Shown here: one piece after another, positions 1 to 7,010 of the stretch
Layout: each line of letters begins with the position of its first letter
Position numbering within the stretch: the stretch's first letter is position 1
Assembly (NCBI GenBank): GCA_934572445.1
Contig: CAKTLD010000095.1
Location: 1 to 7,796, forward strand
DNA length: 7,796 nt
Reading direction: 5' to 3'
Origin: an uncultured Oscillospiraceae bacterium
GTDB lineage: Bacteria > Bacillota > Clostridia > Oscillospirales > Oscillospiraceae
Translations under genes and position numbers: made by a program
Notes under the pieces: model-generated
Seen by the model: the letters and a program-made list of their open reading frames with translations, nothing else
What the model was told of the DNA's origin: nothing
The model's database searches: none

Positions 1-1
1 C

Positions 2-1852
2 GACGGCAAGAACCAGACCAACCTTCAGGCCGCGGCCGACATGATGGAGTGGCTCACGAGAAACGACGTCAAGGTCAGCGTGACCGAGAAAGAATTCACC
101 TATGACGGCGTGACCTATCCTGCGGGCACGATGATCGTCTCGATGTATCAGGCCAAGCGCTCTGTCGCCAACGGCGCGCTCTACGACGGCACGCTCATCA
201 ACAACTGGACCATTCTCTACTCCGAAGGCATCACCTCCTTTAACGAGACGCGCGGCTTTGATATGGTCACCGTGGCCGAGCCCGCCGCCTACAAGACCAT
301 CGCGGCCGTCTGCGGCGATGCGATGGACCATGACGACGCGCTCGCTTATGTCAAGAGTCTCAGCACCAGCTTCACCGGCGTTGCCGGCGCGGATGTGATC
401 ATTTCCAACGCCTCCGAGGCCTCCACCTCCGCCGTCAACGAACTGCTGAAGGCGGGCAAGACCGTCGGCATGGTCACGGCAGGCCAGTACATGGGCGACT
501 TTATCTGCTCCTACGCCGACTATCTGACTGTGAAGGACAGCTATCTGCTCTCCGCCACCGGCGTTTACGGCGCGGGCGTAAAGGCTGAGGTCATCACCAA
601 GTCTCCGACCGTTTACATCCCCGGCACACCGGTCCTGAGCACCGAGGGCTTCCTCTATGCCGACCAGATCGCCGAGCACTTCGGCTGGAACTATGACATG
701 GCGGCAATGGAGCTGATGGGCTTTGCCACCACCGACTCTCTGGCCAAGGCCGATGCCGTTGCCGGCTCGAGCGAGCTGAGCGCCGACGCCAAGGCCGCCG
801 TGAAAAAGGGCCTGCCCTACATTGGCTACAGCTCCTGCGCGGCGACGGATCTCGTCCCCGGCGTGGAGCGCACGACGCTGGGCGGCGCGATGGACTGCCT
901 GACCCCCGTCACCTATCCCAACAAGACCCTTGTGAACGCGAGCTACGTCCTCGACGGTGACGGCATCCTGTATGCCTACGGCCATGCTGCCGGTTATTCC
1001 AGCGATCTCGGCTTCTTCTCCAAGGTCCCGGCCGACGCGACTGTCCTTGTGAAGACCGACAGCACCAGAACGCCCACCGAGGGCTTCATCCCCACCAACA
1101 CCGCCGAGCGCGCCGCCGCCTTCAAGGCGTACATGAACGGCTCCGTACAGGCCTTCTCCTACCAGAAGGACGGCATGAATGTCGCCTTCTTCGCCAACTC
1201 CCTGACCCATAAGGTCCAGCAAAGAGACGAATACGCCTACATCAGCAACTTCCTCTTCTCCTCCATGCTGAGCGGCAAGGCCTATGTCAGCGCCGCGGGC
1301 AGCGCGATGCCGTTCACGGACGTCGCCCCCGAGGCCTACTATGCGGACGCCGTGCTCTGGGCTCTGGAGAACAAGATCACCACCGGCACGAGCGACACCA
1401 CCTTCGGCCCCAGCACCCAGTGCTCCCGCGCACAGGTCGTGACCTTCCTGTGGCGCGTCGCCGGTGAGCCGGAGCCCGCCGCCGCATCCAGCGTTTTCAC
1501 CGACGTTTCCGCGGATAAGTACTACAGCAAGGCGGTACTTTGGGCCGTTGAGCAGGGAATCACCACCGGCACGAGCGCGACGACCTTCAGCCCCGACGCT
1601 TCCTGCACACGCGCGCAGGTCGTGTCCTTCCTCTTCCGCTACGCTGTCGCGCAGGGCATGGAGGCCGTGACGCTGGAGGAGAACCTCTCCAGCTTCTCCG
1701 ACCGCGCGCAGGTCCCGTCCTATGCCGTGCCCGCGATGAACTGGGCGGTCGGCCAGGGTATCCTGCAGGGCAGCGGCGGCAAGCTCCTGCCGAACGACAC
1801 CTGCACCCGCGCGCAGATCGTGACCTTCCTTTACAGAAGCATCGTGAAGTGA
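2..1852 (+). CDS. SLH-domain surface protein, 3' part (possible M14-like peptidase tail)
   Basis: The frame is open from the first complete codon at 2, with no start codon or signal peptide visible. The gene therefore begins upstream, and the ATG at 41 is probably internal. 616 residues are visible. The last 180 are three S-layer homology domains starting near visible residues 438, 499 and 565 (positions 1313, 1496, 1694). Each has the FTDV/FSD opening, a YY..AV.WA helix, an ITTGTS or ILQGS turn and a TRAQ(V/I)V(T/S)FL(W/F/Y)R ending. SLH triplets bind pyruvylated secondary cell-wall polymer, so the protein should be secreted and cell-wall bound. The upstream part includes a YPAGTMIV-type strand followed by QAKR, resembling the region after the catalytic domain in large bacterial M14 carboxypeptidases. 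No zinc ligands can be seen because the catalytic part would lie outside the window. SLH assignment is firm; the peptidase assignment is tentative. It is followed directly by a terminator. Confidence 0.85.
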   Translation, partial: DGKNQTNLQAAADMMEWLTRNDVKVSVTEKEFTYDGVTYPAGTMIVSMYQAKRSVANGALYDGTLINNWTILYSEGITSFNETRGFDMVTVAEPAAYKTIAAVCGDAMDHDDALAYVKSLSTSFTGVAGADVIISNASEASTSAVNELLKAGKTVGMVTAGQYMGDFICSYADYLTVKDSYLLSATGVYGAGVKAEVITKSPTVYIPGTPVLSTEGFLYADQIAEHFGWNYDMAAMELMGFATTDSLAKADAVAGSSELSADAKAAVKKGLPYIGYSSCAATDLVPGVERTTLGGAMDCLTPVTYPNKTLVNASYVLDGDGILYAYGHAAGYSSDLGFFSKVPADATVLVKTDSTRTPTEGFIPTNTAERAAAFKAYMNGSVQAFSYQKDGMNVAFFANSLTHKVQQRDEYAYISNFLFSSMLSGKAYVSAAGSAMPFTDVAPEAYYADAVLWALENKITTGTSDTTFGPSTQCSRAQVVTFLWRVAGEPEPAAASSVFTDVSADKYYSKAVLWAVEQGITTGTSATTFSPDASCTRAQVVSFLFRYAVAQGMEAVTLEENLSSFSDRAQVPSYAVPAMNWAVGQGILQGSGGKLLPNDTCTRAQIVTFLYRSIVK

Positions 1853-1866
1853 TCTGCAAACAATGC

Positions 1867-1908
1867 AAAAAAGAGAGATGCCCGAGGCATCTCTCTTTTT
1901 TCTTTTTT
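1867..1908. terminator. Bidirectional intrinsic terminator between convergent genes
   Basis: A 10-bp perfect stem (1873-1882 with 1886-1895) has a 3-base CGA loop. It is flanked by six A on the left and a T-rich run on the right, which would extend the stem to 16 bp. It lies 14 bases after the SLH gene stop and 14 bases or more beyond the ilvE stop on the other strand. With an A-run on one side and a T-run on the other, it can end transcription from both directions. Confidence 0.9.
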
Positions 1909-1922
1909 TCCGCTGCCGGCGC

Positions 1923-2996
1923 TCACTTTGCCGCGGCGATCGGGCACACCCAGCCGAAGGGGTCGGGGCGGCGTCCCCACTGGATGCCCGTCAGCTCATC
2001 GTAAAGGCGCTGAGACACCGGGCCGATCCGGTCGCCGTTGATCTCGTGATCCTTTCCGCCGCAGCCGAGCACGCCGATGGGTGAAACGACCGCCGCCGTG
2101 CCGACGCACCACGCCTCCTCGAGCGTGCCGTCCGCCGCGGCGGAGAGCAGCTCGTCCACGCTGATGCGGCGCTCTTCCACCGGAAGCCCCCAGCTCCTGA
2201 TGAGCTGGATGCAGGAGCGGCGGGTAATGCCGTCGAGGATAGAGCCGGTGAGCATGGGCGTGACGACCTTGCCCCCGAGCTTGAACATCACGTTCATGCC
2301 GCCGCCCTCTTCCACATATTTGCGCTCCACGCCGTCCAGCCAAAGCACCTGCGAATAGCCCAGCTCGATGGCACGCTCGCCCGCGCGGTTGGCCGCGCCG
2401 TAGTTGCCGCCGCACTTGGCCTCGCCCGTGCCGCCGCGCACCGCGCGCACGTCCTCGGTCTCCACCATGATGCGCACGGGCTTGAGCCCGCCGGAAAGAT
2501 AGCTGCCCGAGGGGGAGAGGATGATGGCGAACGTGGCCTGATGTACGCCGTGCAGCGCAAGGTCGGGGTCGGTGGCAAAGACGAAGGGGCGGATATAGAG
2601 CGAGGTCTCGGGCGCGGAGGGCACCCAGGCCTGATCGAGCTCCACAAGCGTTTTGACCGCCTGCAGGGCATCCGCCTCGTTGAGCTGCGGCAGACCGATG
2701 CGCGCGCAGGAGCGGTTCAGGCGCGCCATATTGTCCCATGGGCGGAAAAGCTGCACGCCGCCGTCCGCACGGCGGTAGGCCTTCAGGCCCTCGAATACCT
2801 CGGTGCCGTAGTGCAGGACGCTTGCCGCAGGGGAGAAGGGGATAGGACCGTATGGCACAATGCGCGCATCATGCCAGCCGTCCGCGTCGTTATAATCCAT
2901 GAGGAACATGTGGTCGGTGAAGACCGTGCCGAAGCCAAGCTTGTCGGCGGCAGGCAGTGTTCCCGGATGCGCATTTCTTGTGATGGTGATGTTCAT
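1923..2996 (-). CDS. ilvE: Branched-chain amino acid aminotransferase
   Basis: PLP-dependent enzyme (EC 2.6.1.42) that transfers the amino group between glutamate and the 2-oxo acids of valine, leucine and isoleucine in the cytosol. At 357 residues it has the usual length of the larger BCAT type (the type of Bacillus YbgE and the eukaryotic enzymes). Visible hallmarks are YGTEVFEGLKAYR (63-75), the RPW.NM.R segment (85-92), YIRP (134-137), the catalytic lysine K194 in GEAKCGGNYGA, QVLWLDG (216-222), KYVEEGGGMN (226-235) and GSILDGITR (251-259). Most relatives read EEVGTMN where this one has EEGGGMN. The start is supported by AAGGAGG at 3004-3010, seven bases before the ATG. It is the last gene of the leftward cluster, converging on the SLH gene. 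A possible own promoter at 3086-3114 suggests partly independent expression. The neighbouring Ile-specific T-box leader and ileS give a metabolic link. Confidence 0.95.
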   Translation of the reverse strand: MNITITRNAHPGTLPAADKLGFGTVFTDHMFLMDYNDADGWHDARIVPYGPIPFSPAASVLHYGTEVFEGLKAYRRADGGVQLFRPWDNMARLNRSCARIGLPQLNEADALQAVKTLVELDQAWVPSAPETSLYIRPFVFATDPDLALHGVHQATFAIILSPSGSYLSGGLKPVRIMVETEDVRAVRGGTGEAKCGGNYGAANRAGERAIELGYSQVLWLDGVERKYVEEGGGMNVMFKLGGKVVTPMLTGSILDGITRRSCIQLIRSWGLPVEERRISVDELLSAAADGTLEEAWCVGTAAVVSPIGVLGCGGKDHEINGDRIGPVSQRLYDELTGIQWGRRPDPFGWVCPIAAAK

Positions 2997-3031
2997 AGCA
3001 GTTCCTCCTTGAAAAAATATTGGAAAACAGG

Positions 3032-3060
3032 AAAGGCTCCACCGTCGGTGGAGCCTTTTT
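3032..3060 (-). terminator. Strong hairpin in the ilvE leader (attenuator or terminator)
   Basis: A perfect 12-bp stem (3032-3043 with 3047-3058) closes on a 3-base loop. Read leftward toward ilvE it is followed by TTTCCTGTTTTCC, an interrupted T tract. Read rightward it is followed by five T. It lies 22 bases upstream of the ilvE ribosome binding site and downstream of the candidate promoter at 3086-3114. It could end read-through from queT, attenuate ilvE, or terminate an opposing transcript. No T-box sequence or leader peptide with a run of branched-chain codons accompanies it. Confidence 0.6.
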
Positions 3061-3085
3061 CATGCCCTTGCTGATCGATGCAAGG

Positions 3086-3114
3086 AGCATAGCACACATT
3101 GTTTTTCGCTGCAA
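3086..3114 (-). promoter_or_regulatory. Candidate sigma-A promoter for ilvE
   Basis: Reading on the minus strand, TTGCAG (3114-3109) and TATGCT (3091-3086) are separated by exactly 17 bases. The -35 matches three of six consensus bases and the -10 four of six. It lies in the 196-base queT-ilvE gap and would give a leader of about 80 bases containing the 3032-3058 hairpin. The match is modest, so this is a suggestion rather than a firm call. Confidence 0.4.
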
Positions 3115-3192
3115 GAGGATGCAGAAAAGATCGTATAAACAGCCAAAATTCCTTCGCCGCGGCATTTTCGCCTTGTGAAAAAGCGGCACCGC

Positions 3193-3681
3193 TCAAAGCT
3201 TCTTCACCCGTTTTTCGAGCATACCCAGCAGCGGCAGGCCGAGCGCATAGCAGGCCACGGCCTCGCCCGCGCCCACGGTAAGCGCGTTATAGGCAAAGGC
3301 CGGCGCGAACGCAGCGGCGGTCCCGGCCTGTTCCCAGGCGATCAGCGCACCGACGAGTATGGCGTTGCAGACCACCGGCGGCAGCGCCGCCGACCACTTC
3401 TTATGGCAGCGGGCGGTGAGGAGCGCGGCCAGCAGTGTGGCCGCCGAGCCGACGATCAGATCGAGCGGGCCATAGGGACTTAAAACGTTGGAAAGCAGAC
3501 AGCCGATGAAAAGGCCCCAGCTCGCCTCAGGAAAAAGAAGGGGCAAAACCGTCAGCGCCTCGGAAAAGCGGAGCTGGATAGGGCCGAAGGCAAGGTTCAG
3601 CGCGTTGGAGATCATCGTCAGCGCGACATAAACGGCCGCGATGAGCGCGCAGCGGGTGAGCTTTTTCGTATCAAAGTGCAT
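3193..3681 (-). CDS. queT: QueT family transporter (queuosine precursor ECF substrate-binding subunit)
   Basis: An integral membrane protein of 162 residues, the usual size for the QueT family. QueT proteins are S components of energy-coupling factor (ECF) transporters. They bind a queuosine precursor and work with shared EcfA/EcfT subunits encoded elsewhere. The family signature is clear: an N-terminal hydrophobic helix (about 10-32), then FGPIQLRFSEALTVLPLLFP (32-51), a glycine-rich GLFIGCLLSNVLSPYGPLD stretch (56-74), and further hydrophobic segments ending before a basic EKRVKKL tail. About five or six membrane helices are expected. The start has AAAGGA about ten bases upstream, an acceptable site. 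It follows ileS by 99 bases on the same strand and may be co-transcribed. No preQ1 riboswitch is recognisable in that gap. Just after the stop, a short AGCG/CGCT hairpin followed by TTTTT (around 3180-3193) could be a weak terminator. Substrate identity within the family is inferred. Confidence 0.93.
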   Translation of the reverse strand: MHFDTKKLTRCALIAAVYVALTMISNALNLAFGPIQLRFSEALTVLPLLFPEASWGLFIGCLLSNVLSPYGPLDLIVGSAATLLAALLTARCHKKWSAALPPVVCNAILVGALIAWEQAGTAAAFAPAFAYNALTVGAGEAVACYALGLPLLGMLEKRVKKL

Positions 3682-3730
3682 GGGTGGGATATCCTTTCTG
3701 AATACGGGGCGGGTGGTAAGGGGAACAATG

Positions 3731-3763
3731 CGCCGCGGGCGGCCTTCATGGCCGCCCGCAGCG
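3731..3763 (-). other. GC-rich hairpin between ileS and queT
   Basis: A 10-bp all-GC stem (3735-3744 with 3750-3759) has a 5-base loop. On the minus-strand RNA it can extend through one U-G wobble to about 14 bp. It sits about 20 bases after the ileS stop. The bases that follow on the minus strand (CATTGTTCCCC) are not a good T tract, so it is a poor intrinsic terminator. It may instead protect the ileS 3' end or mark a processing point in an ileS-queT transcript. Confidence 0.6.
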
Positions 3764-3780
3764 GATCAGGATGCGATTTT

Positions 3781-6546
3781 TTACAGCAGCTCGGTCAGCA
3801 CGAAGTGCTTCATCACAGCGGCGCAGCGGGGGCAGAGGCCCTCGGCATCCGCCTCGACGGAGTGCTTCCAGCAGCGCGGGCACTTGGTTCCGGCGGCGTT
3901 ATCGACCTTGACTGCGAGCGCGTCGCCGACGGCCAGCTCCACCTTGGAGACGATGAAAATGTCCGCCAGTGCCTCGGGGCTCTCGTCAGCAAGGAAACGG
4001 TCGTCCTCGGGCACGGTCAGGTGCACGTCGGCCTCCAGGCTCTTGCCGATGACCTTGGCCGCGCGTGCTTCCTCCAGCTTGCCGTTGACCACGTCGCGCA
4101 CCTCGATGATGCGCTCCCAGCGCGCCATGGTCTCATCGTCGAGCGCATAGGCGGTAAAGGGCTTGTTCATCTCATTGAGCACGACATTGCGCGCGTCGTC
4201 CTCGCCGGTGTGCGGCATGGCGAGCCAGATCTCATCGCAGGTGAAGGCGAGGATCGGCGCAAAGAGCTTTGCGAGCGTGTGGAGCGTGAGGTAGAGCGCG
4301 GTCTGCGCGCTGCGGCGGGAGTCGCTGTTTGCGCCGTCGCAGTACAGACGGTCCTTGACGATATCGAGGTAGAAGCTTGAAAGCGTGGTGACGCAGAAAT
4401 CGTTCACCGCATGGGTGATCATGTGGAACTCATAGTCGCAGTAGGACTGCTCGACCTTTGCGATCAGCTCGTTGAGCTTCGTGATGAGCCAGCGGTCGAG
4501 GACCGGCATATCCTCGGGCTTCGTGAGCTTTTCGGGGTCGAAGTCAACAAGGTTATCGAGCATGAACTTGCAGGTGTTGCGGAACTTGAGATAGTTCTGG
4601 CTGAGCTGCTTGAAGATCTCCTTCGAGCAGCGGACGTCGGCGTGATAGTCCGCGCTGGCCGCCCACAGGCGCAAAATATCCGCACCGTTCTGATTGAACA
4701 CGTCCGCGGGATCGACGCCGTTGCCAAGGCTCTTGTGCATGGCGCGGCCCTCGCCGTCCACGGTCCAGCCGTGGGTGACGCACTCCTTGAACGGTGCGCC
4801 CTTGCCGAAAGCGCCGACGGCCGTGAGCAGAGAGGCCTGGAACCAGCCGCGGTACTGGTCAAGACCCTCAAGGTACATATCCGCAGGCCAGAAGCCCTGA
4901 TCCTTCTGCATGGAGGCAAAGTGCGTGGAACCGGAGTCGAACCAGCCGTCGAGCGTGTCCTCCTCCTTGGTAAAGCCCGCGTTCTTGCCGCAGCGCGGAC
5001 AGGTGAAGCCATCGGGCAGGATGTCGGCGGCGTCCATTTCAAACCAGGCGTTGGAGCCCTTTTCGGCGAAGAGCGCCGAGACGGCGGCGATGGTCTCATC
5101 GGTGCATACAGGCTTGCCGCAGTCCTTGCAGTAGAACACAGGAATGGGCAGACCCCAGCGGCGCTGGCGGCTGATGCACCAGTCGGCGCGCTCGCGGATC
5201 ATGCTCTTCATGCGGTCGATGCCCCAGGAGGGTACCCAGCGCACGCTGTCGCATGCGGCGCAGGCCTCGTCCTTAAAGGAATCGACGGAGCAGAACCACT
5301 GCGGGGTGGCGCGGAAGATGATGGGCTTCTTGCAGCGCCAGCAGTGCGGATAGGAGTGCACGATCTCTTCGGAAGCAAAGAGGGAACCGGCCTCCTTCAT
5401 GTCGTTCAGAATGACGGGGTTGGACTCTTCGACGAGCATGCCCTCGTACTTGCCGGCATAGTCGGTGTGGCGGCCCTGATCGTTGACGGGCACGACCATC
5501 TCCATGCCGTAGCGGCGGCAGGTCTGGTAGTCGTCCGCGCCGAAGCCGGGCGCGGTGTGGACGCAGCCGGTACCGGAATCCATCGTGACATAGTCGGCCA
5601 GGACCAGACGGCTCGTCTTGGGCAGGAAGGGATGATCCGCCAGCATATTTTCAAAGAAAGAGCCGGGGTGAGTCTCCACGATCTTGTAGCTCGTGAAGCC
5701 GCCGATGCCCATAACCTTTTCAACGAGCGCCTCGGCCATAATATACATCTCGTCGCTGTAGTCAGGCTTGACGATGGCGTAGCTCTCCACCGGATTGAGC
5801 GCGATGGCAAGGTTGCCGGGCAGGGTCCAGATCGTGGTCGTCCAGATGACGAAGCTCAGCTTGGACTTGTCGAGGTGGCTCAGCTTGCCGAGATCGTCAT
5901 GCATCGGGAACTTGACATACACGGTCGTGCAGGGGTCGTCCTGATACTCGATCTCCGCCTCGGCCAGCGCCGTCTCGTCGTGATAGCACCAGTAAACGGG
6001 CTTGAGGCCCTTGTAGATGTAGCCCTTCTTGTACATCTCGCCGAAGACCTTGACCTCCTCAGCCTCGAAGCCGGGATCCATGGTCTTGTAGGGATGCTCC
6101 CAGTCGCCCAGCACGCCGATGCGCTTGAAGCCCTCCATCTGGATACCGATGTACTTGTCGGCATACTGGTGGCAGGCGGTGCGGAAGTCGGCGACGCTCA
6201 TCGCCTTGCGGTTGAGCTTCTGCTCCTTGATGATGGCGCTCTCGATGGGCATGCCGTGGTTATCCCAGCCGGGGATATAGGGCGTGTAGTAGCCGCGCAT
6301 CGCGTAGGAACGGGTGATGAAATCCTTCAGGGACTTGTTGAGCGCGTGACCCATGTGCAGTCCGCCGTTGGAGAACGGAGGGCCGTCGTGCAGGGCGAAG
6401 CGGGGCTTGCCCTCGTTCTTCTTGAGCATGACATGGTAAAGGTCCATGTCCTCCCAGCGCTTGAGCATCTCCGGCTCGCGTGCGGGCAGGCCCGCGCGCA
6501 TGGGGAAGCCGGACTTCGGCATATTAAGTGTCTTCTTGTACTCCAT
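3781..6546 (-). CDS. ileS: Isoleucyl-tRNA synthetase
   Basis: Cytosolic class I synthetase (EC 6.1.1.5) charging tRNA-Ile. Its 921 residues equal the usual length of bacterial-type (type 1) IleRS. The HIGH motif is H64-M-G-H67. GWDNHGMPIE (93-102) marks the Rossmann core. The CP1 editing domain shows WTTT (235-238), N245, and HTAPGFGADDY (330-340), including the histidine and aspartate needed to hydrolyse mischarged Val-tRNA. WFDSGS (535-540) is conserved. The KMSKS loop reads AMHKS (602-606), keeping the catalytic-side lysine. The C-terminal zinc knuckle is CPRC (889-892) with CPRC (905-908). Two further Cys pairs (C473/C476, C516/C519) occur in the catalytic domain. AAGGAG at 6554-6559, seven bases before the ATG, fixes the start. 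Expression is predicted to depend on the Ile T-box leader at 6969-7231, which lies unusually far (about 420 bases) upstream. Confidence 0.98.
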   Translation of the reverse strand: MEYKKTLNMPKSGFPMRAGLPAREPEMLKRWEDMDLYHVMLKKNEGKPRFALHDGPPFSNGGLHMGHALNKSLKDFITRSYAMRGYYTPYIPGWDNHGMPIESAIIKEQKLNRKAMSVADFRTACHQYADKYIGIQMEGFKRIGVLGDWEHPYKTMDPGFEAEEVKVFGEMYKKGYIYKGLKPVYWCYHDETALAEAEIEYQDDPCTTVYVKFPMHDDLGKLSHLDKSKLSFVIWTTTIWTLPGNLAIALNPVESYAIVKPDYSDEMYIMAEALVEKVMGIGGFTSYKIVETHPGSFFENMLADHPFLPKTSRLVLADYVTMDSGTGCVHTAPGFGADDYQTCRRYGMEMVVPVNDQGRHTDYAGKYEGMLVEESNPVILNDMKEAGSLFASEEIVHSYPHCWRCKKPIIFRATPQWFCSVDSFKDEACAACDSVRWVPSWGIDRMKSMIRERADWCISRQRRWGLPIPVFYCKDCGKPVCTDETIAAVSALFAEKGSNAWFEMDAADILPDGFTCPRCGKNAGFTKEEDTLDGWFDSGSTHFASMQKDQGFWPADMYLEGLDQYRGWFQASLLTAVGAFGKGAPFKECVTHGWTVDGEGRAMHKSLGNGVDPADVFNQNGADILRLWAASADYHADVRCSKEIFKQLSQNYLKFRNTCKFMLDNLVDFDPEKLTKPEDMPVLDRWLITKLNELIAKVEQSYCDYEFHMITHAVNDFCVTTLSSFYLDIVKDRLYCDGANSDSRRSAQTALYLTLHTLAKLFAPILAFTCDEIWLAMPHTGEDDARNVVLNEMNKPFTAYALDDETMARWERIIEVRDVVNGKLEEARAAKVIGKSLEADVHLTVPEDDRFLADESPEALADIFIVSKVELAVGDALAVKVDNAAGTKCPRCWKHSVEADAEGLCPRCAAVMKHFVLTELL

Positions 6547-6602
6547 ATTGCGTCTCCTTACCTTTATGTGAATTTTGATATTCTCGCTGCAAACAATTTT
6601 TT

Positions 6603-6623
6603 TGCCGCGACATGCGCGCGGCA
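6603..6623 (-). other. Short hairpin in the ileS 5' region
   Basis: A 7-bp perfect GC-rich stem (6603-6609 with 6617-6623) closes on a 7-base loop. On the minus strand it is followed by an A-rich stretch leading to the ileS ribosome binding site, so it is not a terminator of ileS-directed transcription. Role unknown. Confidence 0.4.
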
Positions 6624-6625
6624 GA

Positions 6626-6706
6626 AATTCCCCGGCTCAGCCGCCCCGGGCGGCGACGCCACCCTGGCGAGAGGGACCCTAAAAGGGAGGATGGAATCCC
6701 CCTCTT
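6626..6706. repeat. Cluster of short GC-rich palindromes, possible dispersed intergenic repeat
   Basis: On the + strand this stretch holds a chain of small inverted repeats. They are CGGCT-C-AGCCG, GCCGCC-CCG-GGCGGC, GGCG-A-CGCC, GCCA-CCC-TGGC, AGGG-A-CCCT, CCCT-AAA-AGGG and GGAT-GGA-ATCC, several overlapping. Its outer ends, CCCCGGCTCAGCCG and GGAATCCCCC, look like those of short non-coding repeats scattered in Oscillospiraceae genomes, but that resemblance is from memory and untested. It starts right at the stop of the broken zinc-ribbon frame and ends about 80 bases before ileS. Confidence 0.4.
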
Positions 6707-6953
6707 TAACGCGAACGCATGAGCATCTTGCAGGGAAAAACGACCAGTCCATATTCTTGACAGATCTCCGCATTGGGAAGCTCCAGGAACGGGTCGCGCG
6801 TGAACACCGATGTATCACCGTCATCGAGCGGCCCCAGCTCAATAAGGCCGGCCGGCGATTTGAAAAACCGCAGATCCTGCCGCGTCCAGCAGGGATACTT
6901 CTGTGTGCATCGCGCCGCACAGCATCTCTATTTCCGCATTTCGGACAATTCAC
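6706..6953 (-). pseudogene. Frameshifted remnant of a small zinc-ribbon-like protein
   Basis: A GTG at 6951-6953 has a strong GGAGGA site six bases upstream and opens with residues NCPKCGN, a zinc-ribbon half-knuckle. That frame soon becomes arginine-rich and unlike a protein. A second frame reads EMLCGAMHTEVSLLDAAGSA (about 6935-6876), then FQIAGRPY before a stop. A third frame continues protein-like with SPAGLIELGPLDDGDTSVF, PFLELPNAEICQEYGLVVFP and ends at TAA 6706-6708. Taken together these give about 80 residues with an N-terminal CxxC and a late C..YG where small zinc-ribbon proteins (CPYCG...CKKCGK type, perhaps the DUF6487 family) usually have a second CxxC. I infer two frameshifts, the second near the GCCGGCCGGCC tract around 6844-6854. 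It lies between the T-box terminator and ileS, so it would be the first gene of that transcript. The alternative is an intact but atypical 129-residue frame from 6953 to 6564. Confidence 0.45.
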
Positions 6954-6968
6954 GCTTCGTCCTCCGGC

Positions 6969-7010
6969 AAAAATAAAAGCGCCCTGTCCCCATAAAGAGA
7001 CAAAGGCGCT
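6969..7010 (-). terminator. T-box leader intrinsic terminator
   Basis: Stem AGCGCC (7010-7005) pairs with GGCGCT (6983-6978). The helix continues through TGTC/GACA with one bulge to a 6-base loop and is followed by TTTTATTTTT (6978-6969). It overlaps the 3' side of the T-box antiterminator, as expected for a switch in which uncharged tRNA blocks its formation. Confidence 0.9.

Noticed and set aside
2541..3074. + strand frame opposite ilvE
   Set aside because: It is antisense to a clearly conserved aminotransferase, with no motif or convincing start.
2997..3092. Leader peptide for ilvE attenuation
   Set aside because: The frame through the hairpin has only scattered Leu, Ile and Val, no suitable ribosome binding site, and its first ATG overlaps the candidate -10 box.
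3682..3780. preQ1 riboswitch before queT
   Set aside because: I looked for a preQ1 pseudoknot with an A-rich tail next to the ribosome binding site and found only an unrelated GC hairpin.
6547..6600. Separate promoter directly upstream of ileS
   Set aside because: TTGTTT or TTGCAG could act as a -35, but no -10 of acceptable quality lies 16-18 bases downstream.
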